Shown here: positions 38,791 to 48,780 of the stretch, in pieces | Layout of the letters: each line of letters begins with the position of its first letter | How positions within the stretch are numbered: the stretch's first letter is position 1 | Origin: Anaerolineae bacterium | GTDB lineage: Bacteria > Chloroflexota > Anaerolineae > Aggregatilineales > Phototrophicaceae | Length of the DNA stretch: 64,000 nt | Direction: 5' to 3' | Assembly: GCA_019912965.1 (NCBI GenBank) | Contig: JAIOHM010000213.1 | Location: 1 to 64,000 of the forward strand | The notes under the pieces: generated by a model | Seen by the model: the letters and a program-made list of their open reading frames with translations, nothing else | Database searches by the model: none | What the model was told of the DNA's origin: nothing | Program-made: the position numbers and the translations under genes

Positions 38791-39987
38791 TTAGCTGGCT
38801 TCACTAATTTGAGTGCGAATCTGGTTTCCTGCTTCTGTCAAAGCCTCAGCAGGGGTTAGTTCTCCCTGAGCAATCAACAAACCTGCATTGCCCCAGGCAT
38901 CCCATACATAACCCATCGCGGGGATGGCGGGCATTGGCTGACCGTTCGCTCCGGCTTCGGCAAAACCGCGCATGTCTTCATCTTCGGTGGCTTCAAAGAT
39001 CGACAACCAAGCGGAGGGACGGGGGTCGCCATCAAAAATTGCCTGTTGGGCTTCGTCGGTGGCGATGAATTCAGTCAGATAGGTTTGTGCCAGCAGCAGA
39101 TTATCACTGTTCGCATTGACCATAAAGCCCTGCACACCGATGAATGGTGCACCGGGTTCGCCGCCTTCTTCAGCAGCAGGGAATGGGCTAATGGCGTAGG
39201 GTACACCATTGGTTTTGAAACGGTCAACTGCCCATGGCCCGGTAATAATGAAGGGTGTTTTCCCGGTTTCAAACAAGACGTGGGCGGCTTCCCAATCCAG
39301 ATTTTCAGAAGCATATCCATCGCGGATCAAAGTGTTTGCCCAATCCGCACCGGCGATCATGCCTTCGCTATCCATACCGACATCTTCCGGATTGTAGCTG
39401 CCATTTTCGTCATGGCCAAAGATATAACCACCAAAAGCAGTGTAGACCGGGAAGTAGTTATAGCCGAGGTCGGGCAGGGCGACAGCATTTTCTGTTTTGC
39501 CCTCATCCACCAACTGCATTCCAATTTCGGCGACCGCTGCCCATGTAGCTGGCACATCAGGCACGAGTTCGACGTTGCGGAAGAAGGCTACGTTTTCGGT
39601 CGCAAATGGGACGCCGTATAACTCACCGTTATAGGTAAAGGCCTCAAGGGAATTTGGCAGGAAAAGATCAGCCTTGTCACCCAGATCAATGGGTGCGACA
39701 ACACCACTTTCTACCAGTGCGCCGATATTATCATGCGGGATGATGAACAGATCAGGACCTTCACCCGTGCTTGCGCCACGAATCATCGAATCTTTGGTGT
39801 CCTGAATACCCATCGGCTCAACAACAACTTCAACCCCGAATTCTTCAGTAAATTGCTTGGAGAGTTCGGTGATGGTGGGCAAACGCTGGTCATCCACCCA
39901 GATTGTCAAACTGGCATCTTGAGCAAATGCCACCGAAGACAGGGACAAGATGGTAGTCAAGATCAAAAAAAGAAATAACCGTTTCAT
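38791..39987 (-). CDS. Maltose/oligosaccharide-type solute-binding protein
   Basis: Signal peptide then LTIWVDDQRLPTITELSKQFTEEFGVEVVVE (MalE-like). Confidence 0.92.
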   Translation of the reverse strand: MKRLFLFLILTTILSLSSVAFAQDASLTIWVDDQRLPTITELSKQFTEEFGVEVVVEPMGIQDTKDSMIRGASTGEGPDLFIIPHDNIGALVESGVVAPIDLGDKADLFLPNSLEAFTYNGELYGVPFATENVAFFRNVELVPDVPATWAAVAEIGMQLVDEGKTENAVALPDLGYNYFPVYTAFGGYIFGHDENGSYNPEDVGMDSEGMIAGADWANTLIRDGYASENLDWEAAHVLFETGKTPFIITGPWAVDRFKTNGVPYAISPFPAAEEGGEPGAPFIGVQGFMVNANSDNLLLAQTYLTEFIATDEAQQAIFDGDPRPSAWLSIFEATEDEDMRGFAEAGANGQPMPAIPAMGYVWDAWGNAGLLIAQGELTPAEALTEAGNQIRTQISEAS

Positions 39988-40011
39988 TGCAAACCCTTTC
40001 TCTTGAAAATA

Positions 40012-41079
40012 TTATTTCTGTGCATTCACTCCGTAGGAGTGCGACAGAAATTCGATACCTTTATGAACATTGCCGTTGTAATCAAAAAGAGTCGAATTTT
40101 CCCATATCGACGGCTTCTGATCGGTTGAAATCCAGGCTGGTTCCCAATAGATGACGCCCAGCCCCTCGTTGTTATAAGTGATTTGAGTGAGATCAATCAA
40201 AAAATCACGCTGCCCTTGCTGTGTTGCAGGATAGGCCGGAACAACTGCATCTTCACTCAATAAGTGTGAATCTGCCCGCCCGGTTTCCAATGTCCAGGGA
40301 TAAGCTGTTTCTACAACCATCACATCTTTGTCATAGCGTTGACGTGCCTCGCTAATGGTCTGCCCACATTGTTCCAATGAACGGATGCTCCATTTTGGAT
40401 AATAGGACAACCCAATCACATCAAAACCTTGAACCCCTGCGCTAGTTGCAGCATCAAACCAGGGAACAACATTTTCCGGCTGCGCGATGTGAAGCATGAT
40501 TTGCGTTTTCATCGATACCGCTTTAGCAGCTTCGCGCACGCCTCGTATACCAGCATTGATAAGTGGAGCATTCCGCTTCCAATTAATTTCGGCATCGTAA
40601 ATAGAAGCGTCGCCTCCATGCGGACTGTGCATCAGCATTTCGGTGTTGATCTCATTGCCCACTTGGACAAATTCGGGCATCAAACCTTCTTGATGTAACT
40701 CAATCAGTACGTCGCGTGTATAGTCGAACAAGGCCTGCTCAAGCAGCGACATATCGGTAAAATGTGCCCAAGCTGCGGGGATGATTTGCTTGGCGGGGTC
40801 TGCCCAAGTGTCTGAGTAATGAAAATCTAGCAGAATAACCATACCCAGCGCTTTAGCACGCTGTATCGTTCGTTTCACGTCAGCCAGATTGCTATAGGCT
40901 GTCCAGGTTGGTGTATGCCATAGGCGTACACGGACGATATTCGCCCCATATTTGCTCAAAATACTAAAAGGATCTTTGGGTTGTTGACCCTTATCGTAGA
41001 AAAGGCCACCACAATCTTCAACTTCATTCACATAAGAAAGGTCTGCGCCAAGATACATCTTTATGTCCGTCATGTTCAA
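40012..41079 (-). CDS. GH53 galactanase lacking a signal peptide
   Basis: LGADLSYVNEVEDCGGLFYD; LLDFHYSDTWADPAKQIIPAAW; QVGNEINTEM; no N-terminal hydrophobic segment. Confidence 0.93.
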   Translation of the reverse strand: MNMTDIKMYLGADLSYVNEVEDCGGLFYDKGQQPKDPFSILSKYGANIVRVRLWHTPTWTAYSNLADVKRTIQRAKALGMVILLDFHYSDTWADPAKQIIPAAWAHFTDMSLLEQALFDYTRDVLIELHQEGLMPEFVQVGNEINTEMLMHSPHGGDASIYDAEINWKRNAPLINAGIRGVREAAKAVSMKTQIMLHIAQPENVVPWFDAATSAGVQGFDVIGLSYYPKWSIRSLEQCGQTISEARQRYDKDVMVVETAYPWTLETGRADSHLLSEDAVVPAYPATQQGQRDFLIDLTQITYNNEGLGVIYWEPAWISTDQKPSIWENSTLFDYNGNVHKGIEFLSHSYGVNAQK

Positions 41080-41092
41080 AGAAGTCTTTTAA

Positions 41093-41106
41093 TCAACGCG
41101 CGTTGA
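41093..41106. promoter_or_regulatory. LacI/GalR-type operator candidate upstream of GH53/ABC operon
   Basis: Perfect palindrome TCAACGCGCGTTGA 14 nt upstream of the 40012-41079 start codon. Confidence 0.6.
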
Positions 41107-41308
41107 CAACATGCGTCAATCGTAACATACAGAACATTAGCCTGTCAACAAAATCAATCAAAGAGCCACTTGAAAGAAGCCATCAATCCAGAAATGAAGG
41201 AAATTTGCGAGGGGCGATTGCAAACTTATAAGTTGGTCGTTGAATGTGTCTCGATTCGGTGGAGGAAAAACGAAGAGACAGGAAGACTGAATCGAGGAGC
41301 AAACAACA

Positions 41309-41670
41309 ATGGCAGTCTAGGGTAGAAAGCACACGGAAACGTTCAAACGCGAAGCAGTCCGGTTAATGGAGACCAGCGGCAAACCCACCGCTGAGCTGGC
41401 GCGTAATCAGGAGATTAATGCTAATAACCTGTATCGGTGGCGTGGATTGTATGGCAGCTAATGTCAAGTGTGCACAAATATAATGCCATAAGGAGCGCTT
41501 TTTCAGCACCTTGCGGGCGGAACTGATCGACCTGGAGCGCTTTTCCCATCTAACAGACTGCCCGCACCAAGGTGTTCGCGTTCATTGAGGTGTTTTGCAA
41601 CCGTCAGCAGTGGCATTCGGTGCTGGGCTATCTCAGCCCGGCACAGTATGAGCAACTTGCCTGCCCATGA
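41309..41670 (+). pseudogene. IS3-family transposase remnant (orfA N-terminus fused by deletion to orfB C-terminus)
   Basis: RKHTETFKREAVRLMETSGKPTAELARNQEINANNLYRWRGLYGS followed by FSTLRAELIDLERF...AFIEVFCNRQQWHSVLGYLSPAQYEQLA, with stops/frameshifts. Confidence 0.8.
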
Positions 41671-41753
41671 TATTTTTTACTGTCCGTTCAATCGGGGTAG
41701 GTTCAACTCCTGCAAATTAAAGGTGGTATCTGATAGGTTTATCCCAATTTACC

Positions 41754-44045
41754 TTACTTCAAAGGGATGGAAACTGTAAATACTGTGCCTTCGTCTTCTT
41801 TGCTTTGAACACTAATGGTTCCCCTATGTAGCTCCACATAACTTTTCACGATTGAAAGCCCTAGCCCAGTTCCTTCAATACCTCGTGTATTCGTGGCTCG
41901 ATGGAATGGCTGGAATAGATTTGCTTGATCGATTTCTGGAATACCAATTCCATCATCACTCACGCGGAAAATCAGATGGTTTTGATCGTTTTCTACCTTG
42001 AGGCAGACGTGACCGTTATGAGGAGAGTATTTGAATGCATTTGACAAAAGATTGACTAGAGCATAATGGATTAAATTGGGATCAAAGTGTGCTTCCTCGT
42101 AATGATAATTGTAGACGAACTCGACCTCATGGGTTTTTTCCGCCATGCTGCGAAAACTGTCCAAAATTTGTTCACAAAATGGTTTAAGCGCGACGGATTT
42201 CGGTTTAAAATCGAGCTTTCCAGCATTTGCTTTACTCATTGTGAGAACATCATCAAGTAGTTGAGTCATATGATCCACCTCAGTGTGTATCTGATGCAAT
42301 TTTGCTGTACGCTGTTCAACGGACATTCGATCAAGGTATGTTTCCAGCATATGGATACTCATCTTGATGATAGTCAATGGAGTTCGAAAATCATGCGATG
42401 CGGTCGCAATGAAGCGTTCCTTCAATGCGATCATTTCTTGTTCTTTTTCCAACTCGATACGGAGTTTTTCTGCGTTCAGCCGTTCCGTAATATCATTCGC
42501 GACTCCAATGATGCCTTTGATTTCACCGAGGTTGTTTTTTAATGGGGAATAACGCACATCGAGAATGATGTCCCCTAATGTTTGAATGGTAGATGCCTCC
42601 TCCCCATTAAGCACTGACTGGAAGCGTTCCTTAATATTGGGAACAAACTCACCAAACGTTTCAAAAATGGATTTTCCTAAAAAAATATTAGGATCGCCTC
42701 CAAATATATTTACGCCGCGACCCTGCAAAAATGTGACAACCCCATTGGTATCAACTTCAAATAGAATTACCGGTGTTCCAGAAACAACTGCACGAAGATG
42801 TGCTTCACTTGCGCGTAATAATTCCTCAGCCTGTCTGCGATCTGTAATATCGCGTGAGATTCCAACTAGGCCGATAACATCTCCCAACTCATTTCGCAGT
42901 GGAACTTTAGTCATGAGCAACCATTGTGAGCGACCCTGGGCATTGTGTATGAGTCGTTCCTGATTGATTAAAGGGACACCAGTGAGCATTAATTCTTCAT
43001 CATCATTGTGAAACTGTTGAACAAAATCTGGTGATTGCAAATCTTGATCTGTTTTATCTATAACTTGGGCAGGTGTGCGGTGAATAGCAGCCGAATGGGG
43101 TGTATTACTCGCTATAAATCGCCCACTCCGATCCTTAACAAATATATAATCCGGTACATTGTCAATGAGCGTTCTGAGTAGATTGCGTTCTCTTTTTAAC
43201 TTGATTTCGCCCATCTTTCGATCTGTGATATCACGCACGATGTAAGCCACCATAGACTTTTCATCATACATTGGTTGCATGGGCGATATACGGGCTTCAA
43301 ACCACTTGACGTTATCTGATGACTCGATCTGATATTCAACTGATTGTGTGGTAGTCGTTGCGATAGTTCGATGAATGGCATTTAGGAGTTGTTGGGCTGC
43401 ATGGGCTGGCATTACATCACGAATGCATTTTCCCAGAAGATGTTGACCTTCTCTGTAAAGGTGATGATCTGCTCCACTTAGGAGACGAACGAAATGCCCG
43501 TTACCATCAACGATAAACGCGAGGTCTGGAAGTGCCTTTGCAAAAGCACTGAGACGCTCTTCACTGGTTCGAAGGGCTTGTTCGGAAAGCAGTTGTTCAT
43601 CTTGAAGTCGTTTATGTTCAACGGCTGCTAGAATTACCAATGGCAACCTGCGAATATGCTTCGGACTCTTGATTACATAATCAACAGCGCCGCGTTTCAT
43701 GGCTTCGACTGCCACTTCTTCAGAACCTGTGCCTGTAACAAGAATTACCGGAAGCGACGGGGTTACTTTGTAGACAGCATCAATAACCTGTAATCCTTCA
43801 AAACCAAGAATATTAAAATCAGTCAAAACAGCATCATAATTGGTTTTGGTTAATTGGATTTCAAATTCCTGTCGGGAAGCTGCTGCCGTTACAACAAATT
43901 GATCACTCTCGCGTTCTAGCACATCGCGAACTAATTCCCGATCAAGCACACTATCATCAACGTGTAAAATGTGGAGGGGCGATGGGGGCATAATTATTTC
44001 TCTCCAAAATTCGATAGCGGCGGACTGGCGTTGAGAGTTAACCAA
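41754..44045 (-). CDS. Sensor histidine kinase: N-terminal receiver + multiple PAS + HisKA + HATPase
   Basis: ILHVDDSVLDRELVR receiver; PAS/PAC repeats; ATASHDFRTPLTIIKMSIHML; GTGLGLSIVKSYVELHRG. True start probably the internal MPPSPLHILHVDD. Confidence 0.92.
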   Translation of the reverse strand: MVNSQRQSAAIEFWREIIMPPSPLHILHVDDSVLDRELVRDVLERESDQFVVTAAASRQEFEIQLTKTNYDAVLTDFNILGFEGLQVIDAVYKVTPSLPVILVTGTGSEEVAVEAMKRGAVDYVIKSPKHIRRLPLVILAAVEHKRLQDEQLLSEQALRTSEERLSAFAKALPDLAFIVDGNGHFVRLLSGADHHLYREGQHLLGKCIRDVMPAHAAQQLLNAIHRTIATTTTQSVEYQIESSDNVKWFEARISPMQPMYDEKSMVAYIVRDITDRKMGEIKLKRERNLLRTLIDNVPDYIFVKDRSGRFIASNTPHSAAIHRTPAQVIDKTDQDLQSPDFVQQFHNDDEELMLTGVPLINQERLIHNAQGRSQWLLMTKVPLRNELGDVIGLVGISRDITDRRQAEELLRASEAHLRAVVSGTPVILFEVDTNGVVTFLQGRGVNIFGGDPNIFLGKSIFETFGEFVPNIKERFQSVLNGEEASTIQTLGDIILDVRYSPLKNNLGEIKGIIGVANDITERLNAEKLRIELEKEQEMIALKERFIATASHDFRTPLTIIKMSIHMLETYLDRMSVEQRTAKLHQIHTEVDHMTQLLDDVLTMSKANAGKLDFKPKSVALKPFCEQILDSFRSMAEKTHEVEFVYNYHYEEAHFDPNLIHYALVNLLSNAFKYSPHNGHVCLKVENDQNHLIFRVSDDGIGIPEIDQANLFQPFHRATNTRGIEGTGLGLSIVKSYVELHRGTISVQSKEDEGTVFTVSIPLK

Positions 44046-44464
44046 TATCGATTGATTTGATGAACAAGCTCCAAAAAGCTAGTGGCTGATATTGGCTTAA
44101 CCAAATAACTATTTGCACCACTATCATAACTTTTGATAAGGTCTTTTTCTTCTTGAGAAGAGGTTAAAATAATGACTGGCAGGCGTTTGAGTTCTGGTGT
44201 TGTTTTGATTTGCTGCAGCACTTGATGCCCATCTATACCAGGTAACTTCAGATCTAAAAGGATTAACTGCGGTATCGGGTAGATATTTCGGTCATCATAT
44301 TGCCCTCGACCAAATAAGTAATTTAGGGCTTCATGACCGGATCGGACGACGTAGATGCTGCTTCCCAATTGGGCTTCTCGAAATGCATCTAGCGTAAGTT
44401 CAATATCAAAGAGGTTGTCCTCAACAAGAAGGATTCGTGTCAGCCGATTTTCTCGTGATGTCAC
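43994..44464 (-). CDS. Response regulator (receiver only)
   Basis: ILLVEDNLFDIELT, LILLDLKLPGIDGHQVL, YLVKPISATSF. Confidence 0.93.
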   Translation of the reverse strand: MTSRENRLTRILLVEDNLFDIELTLDAFREAQLGSSIYVVRSGHEALNYLFGRGQYDDRNIYPIPQLILLDLKLPGIDGHQVLQQIKTTPELKRLPVIILTSSQEEKDLIKSYDSGANSYLVKPISATSFLELVHQINRYWLTLNASPPLSNFGEK

Positions 44465-44466
44465 AG

Positions 44467-47400
44467 TTATAATTCCTTTTCTAGGTTACGCGGAAGTTTG
44501 ACACAAAATACACTGCCTTGTTGAGGTGCTGCTTCTACCCAAACCGCACCCCCAAGCATTTCAACGGATTTTCGTACAATTGCCAATCCAATGCCTGTGC
44601 CGGGATATTGATCTTGACTGTGAAGCCTTTGAAAGATGTCAAATATTTTTTCTCGAAACTCTGGCTGGATTCCAATACCATTATCGGTTACCCGAACGAT
44701 TACATTGTCATCTTCGAATGCAAAACTGATATGAATTATGGGAGCAATGTTCATTCGGTGATATATGAGTGCATTTTCCAAAAGATTGGTGAATATTCGC
44801 TTGAGCAATGTTTTATCTGCCAAGACAGTTGGGATATCGCTTGCTAAGTGAATTTGTGCGACACTTTTTTCAACTTGTGGCATTAGATTATCTACAATTT
44901 CAGTTAGGATGTCACTCAACTGAATAGTTCTTAATCGTACCTGTTGCCGACCGAGTCTAACATATTCCAACAGATCGTTGATGATCTGATCCATTTGTTG
45001 ACTAGCGGTGACGATGTTATCAAAATAGCGACTGCTTTCTTCGTTCAGACTGGAGCGATGACGACATGCAATAATCTCCGAAAAGCCTTGAATGGCTCGA
45101 AGCGGCGCTCGTAGATCATGAGAAACAGAGTAACTAAATAATTCTAGCTCTCGGTTGGCGTTTTCTAGCTGAATTGTTCGTTCGCGTACTCGTTGTTCCA
45201 GTTGAGCATTATATTGAGCAATCTGCTCATGCAATGTGGCTTGATGAAGCCCAATAGCAACTTGAGCAGCTACCTCTTCAGCAATCTGCTGATGCTCGGA
45301 AGTAAAAAAACCAACTTCCCGTGCTGCGAGTGCGATTGTCCCAATTAACTTGCCATGAACAATCATTGGACTCGCTAGAGCAGAACGTACACCGCGCGAT
45401 TCCAGTTCTAGAGCCAGACGGGCATGGGACCCAGCCTGTTGAAGTAGATCTGGCGCAATTGCTGTTTTCCCTGATTTCAACGTTTCGAGAACTTCATTTT
45501 GAACAACGGGCTGAACCTCTTGCGAATATTGGCCAATCTCAGGTGTGTGCCGCAGTGCAAATATTCTCTCTTCAGTAAGATCGTCATTGTGAAGAACAAC
45601 ACTTAAAAACTCACAGGGGATCAATTGAGCTAATTGTTCCAAAACGGCATTGGCGATAATTTGGGGTGAATGGGCAGTAAGAATGTAATGATCAATATCG
45701 TGAAGAACTTCTAGGCGCTGGTTGTAGCGTTGTAAAGTGGCCTCTGTTCGTTTACGCTCCTCAAGTTCTTGCTGCGCTGCGTTATACAGCCGTGCATTGT
45801 CTAATGCAATTGATGCCAAAGCTGCAAATCGAGTGAGTGTAGCAATGTCATTCTCACTAAATGTTCGTCCCTCTTCATGGTAATCAACACATAAAATCCC
45901 GATCAATTCATCATTCGACTTGAGAGGGATGCCTAGATTAGCGCGGATCATGTCAGGAATAACACCAAATGACCGGTTGTGCCAATGTTGATAATCGTTA
46001 ATTACGACCGTATTGCCTGTCTGCCAAACTGTCCCTGCTAGACCTTTTCCCATCTGTGCATTACGAAGCGGTAAATCTTTTGGATAACCTGTATAAATAA
46101 CTGCTGTTAATGTTGTTTTGTCGGGTGAAAACAAAAAGATAGATCCATAAGCTGTTCCCACAAGGGCAATTGCGCGGCTGAGAATGTCGATTAGCAGATT
46201 TTCAGAGTTGAGCCGATTCATAATCGCTAAGGTTGTTTCATACAAGGCTGTGAGATATGCATTCTGCTGGCGCAGCGTTTCCTCTACTCTTCTACGCTCA
46301 GTAATATCAGCAATAACACCAAAGCTGCCCTGAAATTTGCCAAGACTATCGAAGATGGGGGTGCCAGCGATACGCGTTGATATTCTTTCCTCACCCTTTG
46401 TTGTCCAGTCCAGTTCATAAATGCTTTGTTCACCATTTATTCGCTTGGAGATTTGCGCTTCAAATATTTTGGTGTTGGTTGAATCGAGGAGTGATTTGAG
46501 TGGTTGTCCAATTAGCTCTTCTGCCCTAAATCCAAGTAAGTCACAAAACGTGGGATTAGCATATGTAAAGACTAAATCTTGATTAATCACGGTCAAGCCA
46601 TCATTCATGCTCTCGATCAATAACCGATAGCGCGATTCACTGGCTTGCAATGCTTGAGTGATTTTTGTCCGTTCTATCTGTTCTCGTAATGCAGCGATAC
46701 CATATGCTATATCACTGGCGAGTTTCATCAATAAATCGATCTCATTGGCTTCAAATGTACCGGATTGGCGTGAATAGACCTTGAGAACACCAAGAATCTG
46801 TCCCTTAAGGAGCAGGGGCAGCACAGCGGCACTTTTATATTCCTGTTGTTCGATATGATCTTGACTGTGTGTTGAGTGTGAATTTGTAGTAACATCTCGG
46901 AGAATAACAGGCTGATGATTTTGAATCACCTCTTGAACAGCACCATATTCCCGTTCAATATTTGATGTGCTGAGGTCTATTGTTTCGAAATACTCGTCAT
47001 TAAATCCTGCCTGAGCGATTAGGCGTACAAGGTTTCTTTCTTCTTGCCGTTCGATAAATCCAATCTGTACAAGATTGTATCCACATTCGTCTTTGATGAT
47101 GTGGCAAATCTCTTGAAGAAGCTCATTCTCCTTCGTGGCTCGTAACAAGGCTTGATTACAGCGACTGATTGCTTGGTATGCTCGATTGATTTCATGTAAA
47201 GATTTTTCTGTATTTTTTCGCTCTGCTATTTCCTGCTCTAATTGCTTATTTGTTTTAATTAGCTCGGTTGTGCGTTTGGTGACTTGCTGCTCCAATTCAA
47301 CCTTGGATAATTCAAGTTTCTTGTATAGACGGGCATTTTCGATAGCGATGGCACTTTGGTTAGCCATTGCCATCATCAATTCCACATCATGTTCAGTGAA

Positions 47401-47886
47401 ATCTTGTTCATCAGGACTATTGATTGCAGTTAGTGTGCCGAGAATATTATTCTGATATTGTAATGGTGCGACTATAATGGATCCACAATTTGTTTCCAGA
47501 CGGCGGCGCTGAACCTGAGGGCTTTCACGGAGATCAGGAATCGTTTTGGGGGATAGTGCTGGCTTCATCTCTCGTAATACCCAGCCCGAAAGCCCATCCC
47601 ACAATTCGTCAAAAGCAACCTCAACAACCTGCTTTATTCCTGCTCCACCTTTCATAAAGTGAGTCACTTGATGTGTTTCTGGATCAAATACGATCAATGT
47701 TACTCGGTTTGCTGGTAGTACACTGGCTATGGTATCAACGACTGTCTGTAGAAGAGTGGGCATGTTGGGTAAAGTAATTAAGGAGCGCGCGACTTGATAT
47801 AAGGCTTGGGTTCTGGTGAGTGCTAGTTGTGTCTGCTCCAATATGTCTTGTTGAGTTAGGCTGTCATTTTTGGGAGTACACATCAC
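44467..47886 (-). CDS. Large GAF/PAS multi-sensor histidine kinase
   Basis: Several GAF domains, PAS, SVSHDLRAPLRAIQGFSEII H-box, GTGIGLAIVRKSVEMLGG. Confidence 0.93.
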   Translation of the reverse strand: MMCTPKNDSLTQQDILEQTQLALTRTQALYQVARSLITLPNMPTLLQTVVDTIASVLPANRVTLIVFDPETHQVTHFMKGGAGIKQVVEVAFDELWDGLSGWVLREMKPALSPKTIPDLRESPQVQRRRLETNCGSIIVAPLQYQNNILGTLTAINSPDEQDFTEHDVELMMAMANQSAIAIENARLYKKLELSKVELEQQVTKRTTELIKTNKQLEQEIAERKNTEKSLHEINRAYQAISRCNQALLRATKENELLQEICHIIKDECGYNLVQIGFIERQEERNLVRLIAQAGFNDEYFETIDLSTSNIEREYGAVQEVIQNHQPVILRDVTTNSHSTHSQDHIEQQEYKSAAVLPLLLKGQILGVLKVYSRQSGTFEANEIDLLMKLASDIAYGIAALREQIERTKITQALQASESRYRLLIESMNDGLTVINQDLVFTYANPTFCDLLGFRAEELIGQPLKSLLDSTNTKIFEAQISKRINGEQSIYELDWTTKGEERISTRIAGTPIFDSLGKFQGSFGVIADITERRRVEETLRQQNAYLTALYETTLAIMNRLNSENLLIDILSRAIALVGTAYGSIFLFSPDKTTLTAVIYTGYPKDLPLRNAQMGKGLAGTVWQTGNTVVINDYQHWHNRSFGVIPDMIRANLGIPLKSNDELIGILCVDYHEEGRTFSENDIATLTRFAALASIALDNARLYNAAQQELEERKRTEATLQRYNQRLEVLHDIDHYILTAHSPQIIANAVLEQLAQLIPCEFLSVVLHNDDLTEERIFALRHTPEIGQYSQEVQPVVQNEVLETLKSGKTAIAPDLLQQAGSHARLALELESRGVRSALASPMIVHGKLIGTIALAAREVGFFTSEHQQIAEEVAAQVAIGLHQATLHEQIAQYNAQLEQRVRERTIQLENANRELELFSYSVSHDLRAPLRAIQGFSEIIACRHRSSLNEESSRYFDNIVTASQQMDQIINDLLEYVRLGRQQVRLRTIQLSDILTEIVDNLMPQVEKSVAQIHLASDIPTVLADKTLLKRIFTNLLENALIYHRMNIAPIIHISFAFEDDNVIVRVTDNGIGIQPEFREKIFDIFQRLHSQDQYPGTGIGLAIVRKSVEMLGGAVWVEAAPQQGSVFCVKLPRNLEKEL

Positions 47887-48397
47887 ATGTTTCCCCCTTT
47901 ACTATGATTTGCTCTGGTATTCCACAAGTCGGATGAGCGGGACGAAATAGTTCAATTGATCTTTAATGTACAATTATAAGGCTGATGTGTACTGAATTGA
48001 CAAAATGCTGTTTCGGAGATGATAAATCATTCGACAAAATCAGACCGAATAGCTCGCAGTCAATATAAACATGGATATTATTTACTATCGTCTGGATTAG
48101 GGTTTGTATTCAGTGGATAATGGTGTATCACTTGAATTGCTGGCAATCAAGCGGCAAATATTATCAATGTAACTGGAGCTTTGTCTTGCAGTTGGCACCG
48201 CAAGCTTTTTCTGTGTAATAGGATGTTTGAGATGAAGGGGTGAGCGCAAGAATCGCTTGATAAAATCAATTCTCAAGCGAGTCATCACAGTGATGCTTAA
48301 ATCTAAATACAATGTCATCGTAGGCATAAAGCAAACGAGCCAACCTGTGTTGAGGTTGACCCGATGGTACAAAGTGGGCGCTAAGGGACTCGAACAC

Positions 48398-48430
48398 GCG
48401 CGTATACACAATCAAGTTCATTCCACCTTA
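48398..48430 (+). repeat. Dispersed direct repeat copy A
   Basis: GCGCGTATACACAATCAAGTTCATTCCACCTTA; closely similar to 56292-56325. Confidence 0.6.
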
Positions 48431-48780
48431 CTTGCCAGTGTGCCGTGATAAAGCTGTAAAATGGTGACATTTGCTTATTGAACTGTAGCGAGCATGTATA
48501 ACCATATAGGATTGGGTAGGAAAGAGAATCCGAGATGGCTAATACAACTCATCTCCACATGCCTGTCAAATGCAACCACTTAACTGGCAAGTACTACCTG
48601 AGTAAATCCTAGACTTGCCACTGAATCGGGGCAAATTCACCTTCTGTTTTGTTAGGTGGGAGTGAATTGGAATAATTTACTCCCACTTGTGTTAATTAAA
48701 TCTTGATAAATGGGTGTTTTCTTTGGACTCCAGTAAAGTCCGGCCTTGCGGAACCCATCCTATTCACCAGCAGCGCCACA

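Noticed and set aside
48097-48411. 104-aa minus-strand ORF
   Set aside because: No recognisable domain; composition unconvincing; not called as a gene.
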